Shown piece after piece: positions 1 to 9,003 of a stretch of 24,223 nucleotides of DNA. The position numbers were made by a program, and so were the translations under genes. Each line of letters starts with the position of its first letter. The first letter of the stretch is position 1. The notes beneath the pieces were generated by a model that saw only the letters and a program-made list of their open reading frames with translations, did not search any database and was not told the origin of the DNA. The stretch spans positions 1 through 24,223 of the forward strand of contig CALBSQ010000398.1 of assembly GCA_937967325.1 (NCBI GenBank), in the 5' to 3' direction. This stretch comes from an uncultured Chloroflexota bacterium (lineage in GTDB: Bacteria > Chloroflexota > UBA4733).

Positions 1-45
1 ATTTAGCGGTGTATTGGACAAGGCCGGTCCTTTGGCGATCGATGG

Positions 46-248
46 CCTGGCGACTGAAGTCGCGGCTACCGTTGCGAAGCCCGCCTTCGCGGGCTGTTGG
101 AGCCGGGCCGCCGTATCGACCTTCGACCGGCGTCGGTGGTTGGCCGTCACCCCCGGCGGCGGTGACCTCGGACTGCGCTGGCCTTCGCCGGCTGAGTCAG
201 CCCGCGAAGGCGGGCTTCGCAACGGTAGCCGCGACTTCAGTCGCCAGG
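46..248. repeat. Long inverted repeat (51-bp perfect arms) upstream of the VWA gene
   Basis: Positions 46-96 and 198-248 are perfect reverse complements, separated by a 101-base loop. Each arm holds a small hairpin (AGCCCGC, four bases, GCGGGCT at 78-95). The motif TTGCGAAGCC, followed by a GC palindrome, recurs at 11699-11721, so this looks like one of a family of interspersed palindromic repeats in this genome. A 24-base direct repeat with two differences (101-124 and 251-274) places one copy in the loop and one just outside the right arm. The right arm ends beside the ribosome-binding site of the VWA gene. No transposase is present. Confidence 0.85.
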
Positions 249-262
249 GAAGCCGGGCCGCC

Positions 263-1930
263 GTGGCGACCTTCCTGACCCGTCTCTGCTGGCTGCTCCT
301 CCTGCTCTGGTCCATTCAGTTCCTGGTTGTACCGATGCCCTTGCACGCGCAGCAGAGCCAGCCGCCCCAGGACGTCATCGTGCTCCTGGATACCAGCGCC
401 TCCATGGTCGGCCAGGGCGACGATCCCAAGGCGCAGAACATCTTCAAGCAGGTGACCGGTAATATTGCGGACCTGGTCGGCACGCTGTCGCCCACAACAC
501 GCGTCGAGATACTGCCGTTCGATCAGGGCGTCCATCAGGACCTGAGTCACGTCTTCACCACCCGGCCGTCGCGACAGGACTTGCAAAGCTATCTGGATGG
601 ACTGCAGCCGACCGGTCAGGTTACCTGGATCTACGAGTCGATTGTCGCGGCCGCGCAGCAGTTGCAGGCTTGGCGGCAGGGGCAGCCGCAACGAGCGCAG
701 GCCCTTTACGTTTACACCGATGGCCTGGACAACGGCGCGCACGCCACTACCTGGGTGACGGATGTCGGCAGCCTCGTCAAGCTGCAGCACGCGGACAATC
801 CCTACCTCTACGTCTACTACAACGACCTGCAGACGCAGCTCAACGCCAACCAGGTCAAGGAGCTGCAAAGCAGCGGGATCCCGGTCGTGCAGGGCTTTGC
901 CCAGATCAACGTGCCGGTATTAGATTTCGGCACATTCGCGCCCGGCGAAACGAAGCGGACGCAGGTTTTGCCGTTCTTCTTCACCAACGACGTGCCGCCC
1001 AGCCCGATCACCTTGCGGTTGGACGCCGCCGGTCTGGCCATCCACATCGAGCCGACCAGCGCCCAGATCGGGACCAAAACGCCCAACGTCCCCGTGACGC
1101 TCTACCTTGACGGGACCGTACCGGGTGGGATTCATCAGGAGGCGAAGCTGCATATCGAGGCGGGTGGAGGGTTGAACCTGCAGGGGACGCACGATCTGAG
1201 CGTTCGCTTCCAGACGCCGGCGCCGCCGACCCCGACGCAGACGGCGACGGCAACACCCGCCCCAACGTCGACAACCGCTCCCACCGCGACCGCCACCGCG
1301 ATTCCCACCGCCACACCGACTGCTACCCCGGCGCCAACGGCAACGGCGGTCCCTCCGCCACCACCACCGGCGCCTCCGGACATGACGGTTACTCTGGCTC
1401 CGGCCGGGCCGGTCTTCCCGCTCGATAGGGCGGGTTTCCATTTGGGCTGGCCGGTCACGCTGACCAGTCCGGCCGATGTCAAAGTCGCTATGGCGCTGGA
1501 GGCCCACGGCGACCCGGCGCACCGTCCACAGCCGTTCACCGCCTGGTTTCCCACGGACCACCCGCCGGTGTTCCGGCTGATGGCGGCGCCCTCACCCGCG
1601 AACGCGCGCGGCTGCGCCGCCACTCACTGGTGTAACGGGATCTTGCTTACACCCTCCGCCGGCAGCACGGTGACCACAGGCACGATCGTCCCCGGCCAGT
1701 TGATCGGCAATGGCCAGCAACTCCAACTGCGGGTGGTCGGTGATGGTGTCCTCTCGGATGGCCGGGCCTGGCGCCAGGACGTATCTCCCGACCCGATCAC
1801 CGGGCACCGGCCAGCCTGGGCGGCTGCATGGGATGCGATCGGGATCGGCTACTGGATCTGGCCGTTGCTCATACTCGTACTGCTGGGGCTAGTCAGCGCG
1901 GCGGACACTCGCTCCACCAGGCTATTCTAG
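263..1930 (+). CDS. VWA-domain protein, secreted and membrane-anchored
   Basis: The reading frame is open from position 14, but its first 83 codons translate the inverted repeat. GTG at 263 is preferred: AGGGAAG lies 10 bases upstream and the protein then begins with a clean signal peptide (Arg7, hydrophobic 10-23, probable cleavage after LHA near residue 29). The 555-residue product has a von Willebrand factor A domain with the MIDAS motif D43-x-S45-x-S47 and a later YTDG acidic loop. A roughly 50-residue Pro/Thr/Ala-rich linker (about 1228-1375) follows, then a second extracellular region with two cysteines and a C-terminal membrane helix (about 1845-1900) ending in a short charged tail. 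VWA domains with a MIDAS bind proteins through a divalent metal. The ligand cannot be told from sequence, and no partner gene lies beside it. Confidence 0.75.
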   Translation: MATFLTRLCWLLLLLWSIQFLVVPMPLHAQQSQPPQDVIVLLDTSASMVGQGDDPKAQNIFKQVTGNIADLVGTLSPTTRVEILPFDQGVHQDLSHVFTTRPSRQDLQSYLDGLQPTGQVTWIYESIVAAAQQLQAWRQGQPQRAQALYVYTDGLDNGAHATTWVTDVGSLVKLQHADNPYLYVYYNDLQTQLNANQVKELQSSGIPVVQGFAQINVPVLDFGTFAPGETKRTQVLPFFFTNDVPPSPITLRLDAAGLAIHIEPTSAQIGTKTPNVPVTLYLDGTVPGGIHQEAKLHIEAGGGLNLQGTHDLSVRFQTPAPPTPTQTATATPAPTSTTAPTATATAIPTATPTATPAPTATAVPPPPPPAPPDMTVTLAPAGPVFPLDRAGFHLGWPVTLTSPADVKVAMALEAHGDPAHRPQPFTAWFPTDHPPVFRLMAAPSPANARGCAATHWCNGILLTPSAGSTVTTGTIVPGQLIGNGQQLQLRVVGDGVLSDGRAWRQDVSPDPITGHRPAWAAAWDAIGIGYWIWPLLILVLLGLVSAADTRSTRLF

Positions 1931-1965
1931 CTATCGCCACCGTCACCAAGGGGAGCTACGTCACG

Positions 1966-2313
1966 ATGCAGCGGCCGGCGATTCACTTTCGTCACCTCGG
2001 CGTCAGGATATCGGGTATCGACCCCGCACTCCGTCGGATCACCTGGCCGGGGCAGTTGGGAGTCGGACGGTGGTGGCGAACCACGGCGCCCCTGCCGTCC
2101 GGAATCCACATGGCGATGAAGCGCTGGGGGATCACCGGACCGCTCATCATCCGGAGCTGGCTCTTCATCAGCCAGCGATCCAACGGGCGTAGCCCAACAA
2201 CCGGCGCATCGACAAGGCGAGCCAGGCGTTATTACGGTACGCTAGTCACAGGACCGGCGCAAACCATAGAGCACGGGGGTGTGACCTTTACCGTGGGACG
2301 CGTCTCGCGTTAG
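1966..2313 (+). CDS. Small hypothetical protein, doubtful
   Basis: ATG at 1966 has a good ribosome-binding site (AAGGGGAG, about 9 bases upstream) and opens a 115-codon frame on the same strand as the VWA gene, 35 bases after its stop. The product is basic and rich in Arg, Trp and Thr, with no signal peptide, membrane helix or recognisable motif. Third-position GC is lower than in neighbouring genes, which weakens the call. If it is not a gene, the whole interval 1931-2498 is non-coding and holds nothing else I recognise. No function is proposed. Confidence 0.3.
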   Translation: MQRPAIHFRHLGVRISGIDPALRRITWPGQLGVGRWWRTTAPLPSGIHMAMKRWGITGPLIIRSWLFISQRSNGRSPTTGASTRRARRYYGTLVTGPAQTIEHGGVTFTVGRVSR

Positions 2314-2498
2314 CGCGTCCGCCAAGCCGTGTTTGCCCTCCCTGATCGATCCATCCGACCAGATCTCAGTCGACTCGCCGACGCTAGCGCAACGGCTCAA
2401 AGCCGCGGCAGGAACTTGAGCCCTGTCGGTGTGGGAGTCACGGCATCGTGTGGCAAACAGGCGGCTCTGGGTCGCCGCGCCGCAGAAGTCGCGTGCTA

Positions 2499-2753
2499 TC
2501 AATACACCTCATCGTGACTGCCGACTGCCAGGAGGAAGGCTGCGTCGTTATCTATCCTGCAAACTACCCGTAGATCGTATCCGGCAGAGAACGCCCACTT
2601 GCCCGCGAGATCGCCGGTGAGTTTGTGCGTGCGCAGCGACGGATCGAACGGGTCGACCTGAAATCTCTTGAGCGCACGACTGAGGACGTCTCGCTGATCC
2701 CTCGTGAGCTTCCTGGCACGGCGACGGAATGCCGACGTTGGTACCAGATTCAC
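2499..2753 (-). CDS. RelE/YafQ-family mRNA interferase toxin
   Basis: An 84-residue basic protein with the RelE/StbE fold signature: the LRTHKL strand, WAFSAGYDLRVV, and the C-terminal GSHDEVY ending typical of YafQ-like toxins. Members of the family cut mRNA on the ribosome, and the conserved late histidine is present (GSHD). It starts with GTG at 2753, and that codon overlaps the stop of the upstream antitoxin in a GTGA arrangement, so the two are translationally coupled. The antitoxin comes first, the usual order for Phd/RelE modules. The length matches the family, so the gene looks intact. Confidence 0.85.
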   Translation of the reverse strand: MNLVPTSAFRRRARKLTRDQRDVLSRALKRFQVDPFDPSLRTHKLTGDLAGKWAFSAGYDLRVVCRIDNDAAFLLAVGSHDEVY

Positions 2754-3049
2754 CGATCACATGACTTCTCAGTCTCGCCTTCCAAACTGGCCATCAAACG
2801 ATCGACATCGTGGTACGCCGGTAGGTTACCTTGTCGTACCTCTGCCTCTGCCTCATCGACATCGCGCAGCAGCTCCGCGCGGCGAAGGCGCTTATTCTCC
2901 GCGACCAGTTCTTCAAACTGAGCTGCGCCGACCACGTATGCTGCCGCTTTTGAGCGCCGCACTACCAAGACCGGCTCACCGGACTGCTGAGCCTGGCGAA
3001 TTACGCCTGTCGCGTCCTGTCGAACCTCGCTGATGCTGACCACTTTCAT
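2750..3049 (-). CDS. Phd/YefM-family antitoxin
   Basis: The frame is open to 3118, but ATG at 3049 is chosen. It has GGGGAG six bases upstream, it begins the typical MKVVSISEVR N-terminus, and the promoter at 3075-3102 lies inside the longer frame. The 99-residue product has the Phd/YefM DNA-binding N-terminal domain (about 1-55, including GEPVLVVRRSKAAAYVV) and an acidic, helical C-terminus (about 55-99) that would wrap and neutralise the toxin. It overlaps the toxin gene by four bases. Such antitoxins repress their own operon, and a perfect palindrome 33 bases upstream is the obvious operator. Confidence 0.85.
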   Translation of the reverse strand: MKVVSISEVRQDATGVIRQAQQSGEPVLVVRRSKAAAYVVGAAQFEELVAENKRLRRAELLRDVDEAEAEVRQGNLPAYHDVDRLMASLEGETEKSCDR

Positions 3050-3074
3050 GACAGACTCCCCGTTGATTGCCCAG

Positions 3075-3102
3075 TCTATAGTAGCGTATACGCTAGCGCC
3101 AA
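3075..3102 (-). promoter_or_regulatory. Promoter and operator of the Phd/RelE operon
   Basis: On the minus strand a -35 (TTGGCG, 3102-3097) and a -10 (TATAGA, 3080-3075) are separated by 16 bases. The spacer contains the perfect 14-bp palindrome TAGCGTATACGCTA (3082-3095). A repressor bound there would block RNA polymerase directly. The start ATG is 25 bases after the -10 and has its own ribosome-binding site. The boxes match consensus at four of six positions each; the palindrome itself is certain. Confidence 0.6.
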
Positions 3103-3125
3103 CTGTCCCGCGCCGCATGCGACGG

Positions 3126-4427
3126 CTATGGCGTCAGCCGCTGCAGGTCCCTCGGGAACAGCGTCGTCTCGCGCACATTCGGCACGTCGGCCACGCGGGC
3201 AACCCAGCGCTCCAGGCCGATGGCGAAGCCGCCGTGCGGGGGCATGCCGTGTTGGAAGGCTTCCAGGTAGCCGGCGAGCGGCTCGGGGTTCTGGCCAAGC
3301 CGGTGCAGCGCCGCGAGGTAATCTTCGTGGCGGTGCAAGCGCTGCCCCCCTGTGGCGATCTCCAGGCCGCGGAAGAGTAGGTCGAAGCTGTTGGAGTATT
3401 GGGGACGTCCCGGCTCGGGGTGGGTGTAGAACGGTCGCTTGGCCATCGGGTAGCCGGTCACGAACAGGAAGTCGGAGCCGTGCTCCCGCTGCGCCCACTC
3501 GCCCAACAGGCGCTCGTGCGCCGGAGCCAGGTCGGGCTCGTTACGCACGTCCTCGCCGGTCTGGCGAGAGACCAGCTCCAGCGCGTCGGCGAAGTGGATT
3601 GCCGGGATGGTCGACGGAACATCCGGCAATACCACGTGCAGCAGCGCCACGGCGTCCGCGGCGCCCTCGCGCACAGAGGCCACCATGCCGGCCATGACTC
3701 GGGTCAGGACCGCCATCACCGAGGTGTGGTCCCGAATGAAGCCCATCTCGGCGTCGAGCGAGACGTACTCGTTCAGGTGGCGCGGCGTGTCGTGCGGCTC
3801 GGCGCGGAAGGCGGGCGCGACCTCGTAGACGCGCTCGAACACGCCGACCATGATCTGCTTGTACAGTTGCGGACTCTGCGCCAGGTAGGCCGGACGCCCG
3901 AAGTAGTCGACGGCGAAGACGTTGGCGCCACTCTCGGTGGCTGAAGCGACGATCTTGGGCGTTTGAATCTCGGTGAACCCCAGTCCGCTCAGCGTCGCGC
4001 GGTAGCCGCGCATCGCGGCGTCGCTCAGGCGGAAGAAGGCGCGGTGGCGCGGATGGCGCAGCGCCACCGCGGCGTGGTCCAGGATGGTGGGCAGTTGGGC
4101 TTTCAGTGTCGGCCGGAACAGGTCGAAGGGCGGCGGAGCGCTCGCCGCGGAGACAGTCTCGACGGCCGGCTCGCGCACCTCGACGCCGCCAGGCGCCTGC
4201 GCCTCGGCGACTGCCTGGCCCTCCACGGTGACTACCGATTCCAACTGCAGCGCGGCGATGCGCTCGATCAGGTCGGGATCTTCCAGGACGACCTGGGCCG
4301 TCCCCTTGGCATCGCGGAGAATCAAGAAGCTGACGTTGCTCAGCCGGCGCAGCCGGTGCAGCCAGCCGGCCAGCCGGACGCGCTCTCCGACGCGCTCCTT
4401 TAGTTCCGACGACCAGATTCGGTCCAT
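3126..4427 (-). CDS. aspS: Aspartyl-tRNA synthetase, archaeal-type (probably non-discriminating)
   Basis: Class IIb synthetase that activates aspartate and loads it on tRNA(Asp). The 433-residue length, without the large bacterial GAD insertion, marks the archaeal/eukaryal-like subtype. Many bacterial members of this subtype also charge tRNA(Asn) and rely on the GatCAB amidotransferase. Residues 17-48 form the OB-fold anticodon-binding domain (VRLAGWLHRLRRLSNVSFLILRD). Motif 1 is around GFTEIQTPKI (150-159), motif 2 is FRAE...RHLNEY (207-220), and motif 3 is GFAIGLERW near the C-terminus. The frame is open to 4547, but ATG at 4427 has GGAGGTG six bases upstream and lies just after the T-box leader. 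Dual specificity is an inference from subtype and cannot be settled here. Confidence 0.93.
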   Translation of the reverse strand: MDRIWSSELKERVGERVRLAGWLHRLRRLSNVSFLILRDAKGTAQVVLEDPDLIERIAALQLESVVTVEGQAVAEAQAPGGVEVREPAVETVSAASAPPPFDLFRPTLKAQLPTILDHAAVALRHPRHRAFFRLSDAAMRGYRATLSGLGFTEIQTPKIVASATESGANVFAVDYFGRPAYLAQSPQLYKQIMVGVFERVYEVAPAFRAEPHDTPRHLNEYVSLDAEMGFIRDHTSVMAVLTRVMAGMVASVREGAADAVALLHVVLPDVPSTIPAIHFADALELVSRQTGEDVRNEPDLAPAHERLLGEWAQREHGSDFLFVTGYPMAKRPFYTHPEPGRPQYSNSFDLLFRGLEIATGGQRLHRHEDYLAALHRLGQNPEPLAGYLEAFQHGMPPHGGFAIGLERWVARVADVPNVRETTLFPRDLQRLTP

Positions 4428-4734
4428 TGGTGACACCTCCCTATGACGAACGCCCCCTCGTCGTGCGGACGAGGGGGCGTTCGTGGTGCCACCACACTTT
4501 GTTGCCGCTCGCCGGGTTATTCTTGCGACGTACACGACATCGCGCATATGCCCGCGGCAATCAGCAGCCTTGAGGCCTGCTAACGGGGGCGAACCGTCGG
4601 AGCTTACTGGGCCTACTGGCCGTTCCTCTCCGCGCTCCGGAGTGTCTTCGCAGGGGTCTGGACGCCGCCATCCCAGCTCCGGCGGCTCTCTGCGGTCCAG
4701 CGGCTCCCGCTACTCGTCTCCATCGACGCGTTGC
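4428..4734 (-). promoter_or_regulatory. T-box riboswitch leader of aspS, predicted specifier GAC (Asp)
   Basis: Read on the minus strand, the 300-base leader has T-box landmarks in order: GACGAGTAG in the lower Stem I; AGAGAGCC (complement of 4686-4691) and the facing GGAGCTGGGATGGC of the distal Stem I loops; GCGAAGACACTCC, where GAC at 4646-4644 sits in the specifier position followed by the usual purine; then the T-box sequence TGGTGGCACCACGA (about 4494-4481), close to the TGGNACCGCG consensus. The last part can instead enter the 17-bp hairpin at 4446-4484. GAC is an Asp codon, matching the downstream gene. Uncharged tRNA(Asp) should stabilise the antiterminator fold and raise aspS expression. 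Confidence 0.85.
4446..4484 (-). terminator. T-box terminator or sequestering hairpin, 17-bp perfect stem
   Basis: ACGAACGCCCCCTCGTC (minus strand) pairs perfectly with its downstream complement across a five-base loop. The hairpin shares its 5' arm with the T-box antiterminator, so the two folds exclude each other. No U-tract follows; the next bases run straight into the GGAGGTG ribosome-binding site 10 bases further on. It may therefore act as an unusual terminator, or it may hinder translation. Confidence 0.75.
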
Positions 4735-4740
4735 ACGGAC

Positions 4741-4770
4741 AGTGTACCGCGGTGAGGGTTCGGTTGTCCC
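4741..4770 (-). promoter_or_regulatory. Candidate aspS promoter
   Basis: On the minus strand -10 TACACT (4746-4741) follows GGGACA (4770-4765) at 18 bases. This would start transcription near 4734, just before Stem I of the T-box. The -10 matches four of six and the -35 four of six consensus positions. The placement relative to the T-box is the main support. Confidence 0.45.
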
Positions 4771-4800
4771 ACCGGGCGCCCGGCTATCGGGCAACAACCG
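4761..4800 (-). terminator. Hairpin between the isomerase gene and the aspS leader
   Basis: CGGTTGT (4800-4794) and ACAACCG (4767-4761) close an interrupted stem that contains the inner palindrome CCGGGCGCCCGG. It lies 60 bases after the stop of the isomerase-like gene and before the T-box. There is no U-tract. It partly overlaps the proposed aspS -35, so terminator and promoter would be packed together. Confidence 0.45.
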
Positions 4801-4862
4801 ACCCGGAGCTTCGGGCAAGCGGTCTGGTTGCCTGACACGCCTTATGGGGCTAACCCTGTAAC

Positions 4863-5672
4863 TCACTGGCCCAGCCAGCCGCGCAACTGATCGGCGCTGC
4901 GCGCGACGGCGGGCAGTGGGTCCTCGTAGGCGGGCTCGTGCTCGACGGAGATGGCGCCGGAGTAGCCGATCACTTTCAATGCGGCTACCACGCCGGCAAC
5001 GTCGACGACGCCTTCGTCGTAGGCGCAGGAGTGCCAGCCGTCCGGCGTTTGCCGCACTTGTTTCAAGTGCATGTGCAATAGATGATCCTTCAGTTCGTGT
5101 GTTGCCCTCACGGCGTCGTAGCCGTACATGCCCCAGAAGCCGGTGTCCTGGGCGACGCCGATAACCTCTCCGTAGTCGCCGATGCGGGCCAGCAGCTCCT
5201 GAGGGTTTCTCTCGGGGTGGTTCTCGATGGCGTACTTGACTCCGTACGCCTTGCCAAGGTCGTAAGCAAGTTTGGCGTTGCTTGGGTGCAGCCCTACACC
5301 GAGCAGTGGGGCGCCGATCGCCGTGGCCACCTGGTAGACCTTCTCCGCGTCGGGTCGAGCTATCTCCGGCCGGCCCAGGCCACCCGTGTAGGCGACCACA
5401 CGCAGACCGTGTTGCTTCAGCAGCGCCGCCGCCTCATCGACCATCGATCTGGTAGCGACGAAGGGGTTAAGGTGGGCGACCCACAGGTCGATATTGGTGA
5501 ACCCGGCGTCGCGAACCAGGCGGCAGAGCTCGTCAAACTTCTGGCCGAATTGTAGACCGTGGAAGGCCTCGACCGTCGCGCGGTCCGCGGCGCCCCAGTT
5601 GAACGGACGCAGATTATAGTTGACCTCCCTCGCCACGTAGTTGGCGGTGATGAACGAGACGCGCATTGCCAT
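4863..5672 (-). CDS. Sugar-phosphate isomerase/epimerase, xylose-isomerase-like TIM barrel
   Basis: The 269-residue protein has the AP-endonuclease-2/xylose-isomerase-like fold: an early FDELCRLVRDAGFTNIDLWV strand-helix unit, GAPLLGVGLHPS, the metal-site region YAIENHPER (Glu and His), VAQDTGFWGM, LLHMHLKQV (His), and a late ISVEHEP (Glu, His). These Glu/Asp/His residues are the usual divalent-metal ligands of the superfamily, whose members isomerise or epimerise sugars. The substrate cannot be read from sequence. Start ATG at 5672 (followed by a second ATG two codons later) has AAAGGG about 10 bases upstream. The gene diverges from the gamma-glutamyltransferase gene across 162 bases, and aspS follows downstream with its own leader. 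Confidence 0.8.
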   Translation of the reverse strand: MAMRVSFITANYVAREVNYNLRPFNWGAADRATVEAFHGLQFGQKFDELCRLVRDAGFTNIDLWVAHLNPFVATRSMVDEAAALLKQHGLRVVAYTGGLGRPEIARPDAEKVYQVATAIGAPLLGVGLHPSNAKLAYDLGKAYGVKYAIENHPERNPQELLARIGDYGEVIGVAQDTGFWGMYGYDAVRATHELKDHLLHMHLKQVRQTPDGWHSCAYDEGVVDVAGVVAALKVIGYSGAISVEHEPAYEDPLPAVARSADQLRGWLGQ

Positions 5673-5834
5673 CAGCTTGCCCTTTCGCCATGCTCATTGT
5701 TTGCCGGTCGACTCCAGAGGCGGGTGCAGTGTAGCAGCGTAGCCTCGGCAATTGATCGGTGCGGCGTCGCGCCCGGTTTGACCCGGTGCTACGATGGCTC
5801 CATCGGAGAGATCGCAGGTGAGAGAAGGATCGCA

Positions 5835-7520
<1,686 letters not shown>

Positions 7521-7611
7521 TGGTGCATCCGACAAGTCCGGGGCCACGAGCGCCATCAACACCCCCTCCCGATCTGATGGCTACAATCGACCCGCACAGG
7601 AGGACAGTCGC

Positions 7612-8520
7612 ATGGCAAGAACAGCCCTGGTCATTGGCGGAGCCGGTTTCCTCGGGACCGGCATCGTGCGCGAGCTCAAGGAGGCCGGCTGGTCGATAAC
7701 GTCGCTCGGACGTGGCCGCAAGGTCAACCGCGTGCCGGGCGTAGAGTTCATCCAGGCCGACCGCTCCCAGCCGGGGGCGCTCGCCTCCGCTGTGGGCTCG
7801 ACGCGCTATGACCTGGTCGTGGATTGCGCCGCCTACCAGCGTCCGGATGCCGAGAATGCCGTCGCCACCTTCGCCGGCAAGACCGGGCACTACGTCTTCA
7901 TCAGCACCGACTTCGTCTACTCACCCACCAATGACGGTCAGTTCCCGCTTACCGAGGACGCCCCCAAGGAGACGGAGCGATCCTATGGCACAGGCAAGCT
8001 CGCCTGCGAGGCGGTGCTTGCCCGCGCCTGGGAGGACCAGCGTTTCCCCGCCACTACGTTACGCCCGCCGCACATCATGGGGGCGGGTAAGGAACTGGGG
8101 ACCGGCACGGTGCAGGGCCGCGACCCGCAACTCCTGGCGCACCTGCGGGCGGGGACCGACGTCACGCTATTGGGCGAGGGCCTGCTGCTGATCCAGCCCG
8201 TCTGGAATCGCGAGGTGGGTACCTGCATCGCCCACCTGGCCGGCAATGCGCGCGCGCATGGCCAGGTCTTCAACTGCATGGGACCCGACTGTGTGACGAC
8301 GCAGCGCTACTACCAGCTCGTGGCCGACCGTCTCGGCGTCCCGCTGCGCACCACCTCTATGGACGTGAGCGAGTACCTGGCGCGGTGGCCGGACAGGGCG
8401 CCTTTCGCCCGCCACCGCGTCTACGACCTGCGCCACCTGACGGACGTCACCGGCTACCAGCCGCGCTGGCGCCTGGCCGATGCCATTGCGGAGACCGTCG
8501 AGTGGATGGAGGGGCAGTAA
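7612..8520 (+). CDS. NAD-dependent epimerase/dehydratase (extended SDR)
   Basis: ATG at 7612 has a strong AGGAGG ribosome-binding site; the longer frame from 7504 lacks this. The 302-residue protein starts with the Rossmann motif GGAGFLG (residues 9-15), has STDFVY with the catalytic-region serine/threonine, and has the SDR catalytic pair Tyr125-x3-Lys129 in SYGTGK. The C-terminal half (MGAGKELG, VFNCMGPDCVT) is the variable substrate domain. It resembles nucleotide-sugar epimerase/reductase-like proteins often annotated as NAD-dependent epimerases of unknown substrate. It follows the gamma-glutamyltransferase gene by 91 bases on the same strand; TACAAT at 7582-7587 could be its own -10, without a clear -35. 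Confidence 0.87.
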   Translation: MARTALVIGGAGFLGTGIVRELKEAGWSITSLGRGRKVNRVPGVEFIQADRSQPGALASAVGSTRYDLVVDCAAYQRPDAENAVATFAGKTGHYVFISTDFVYSPTNDGQFPLTEDAPKETERSYGTGKLACEAVLARAWEDQRFPATTLRPPHIMGAGKELGTGTVQGRDPQLLAHLRAGTDVTLLGEGLLLIQPVWNREVGTCIAHLAGNARAHGQVFNCMGPDCVTTQRYYQLVADRLGVPLRTTSMDVSEYLARWPDRAPFARHRVYDLRHLTDVTGYQPRWRLADAIAETVEWMEGQ

Positions 8521-8604
8521 CCGACGTGGCAAGTGTATGGTCCGATACGCTGCCCGCGCGATCTGGCCGCTGGCGCGACCACGACCACTGAGCCGGCGAG
8601 GGGA

Positions 8605-9003
8605 CTACCGTATGGTTCGGATTGGTATGCCGAGTTGAAGGCGCGCCCAGGTGCGATGGGCTGTGAGGACCACGAGGTTGAGGCGCTGTCCCAAGCCGAG
8701 GCACGCTCGATCACCCAGCGACAACCCCAACGACCTCGTCCCAGGCCATAAGGTGGCGGCGAGTTCCGCATCCTCATAGGTAAACGGATGGACATCTAAC
8801 CCTAGCGCAGACAGGTTGCTGCGCAGCGCGCCGGTCGGGATGTTCCGTCGTTGCGCCCTTTGCAGGATCTCCGCCCAGTTCACGCTCGAAACCACGGCTC
8901 CTCGGAGCGCAGCCCGTACGGCGTCCCCACCTGCCTCCCCAAACAGGAACGCCAGCACGGCGGAAGCATCCAGGACGCACGTGAGTAGGGGACGCGGGAT
9001 CAC
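8605..9003 (-). CDS. vapC: VapC-type PIN-domain ribonuclease toxin
   Basis: The 132-residue PIN-domain protein starts with GTG at 9003, overlapping the antitoxin stop as GTGA. PIN nucleases use a cluster of acidic residues. Here Asp12 (VLDAS), Glu45 (NWAEI) and Asp98 (LSLGDRAC) are present, but the fourth position in the usual TADR motif is His116 (LTAHRTW). The toxin probably cleaves RNA, as VapC proteins do; the replaced residue could reduce or alter metal binding. Gene order and overlap with an AbrB-type antitoxin are standard for vapBC. The length is normal and the frame intact. The gene converges on the epimerase gene across 84 bases that show no clear terminator. Confidence 0.85.
   Translation of the reverse strand: MIPRPLLTCVLDASAVLAFLFGEAGGDAVRAALRGAVVSSVNWAEILQRAQRRNIPTGALRSNLSALGLDVHPFTYEDAELAATLWPGTRSLGLSLGDRACLGLGQRLNLVVLTAHRTWARLQLGIPIRTIR

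Noticed and set aside
14..262. N-terminal extension of the VWA protein back to position 14
   Set aside because: These 83 codons simply translate the inverted repeat, and a ribosome-binding site plus signal peptide support GTG at 263.
1228..1375. Short tandem-like repeat possibly indicating a CRISPR or minisatellite
   Set aside because: It is in-frame coding for a Pro/Thr/Ala linker with irregular units; there are no spacers and no cas genes.
2242..2502. 86-codon minus-strand frame after the RelE-like gene
   Set aside because: No start signal, many Cys/Arg/Ser residues and no family resemblance.
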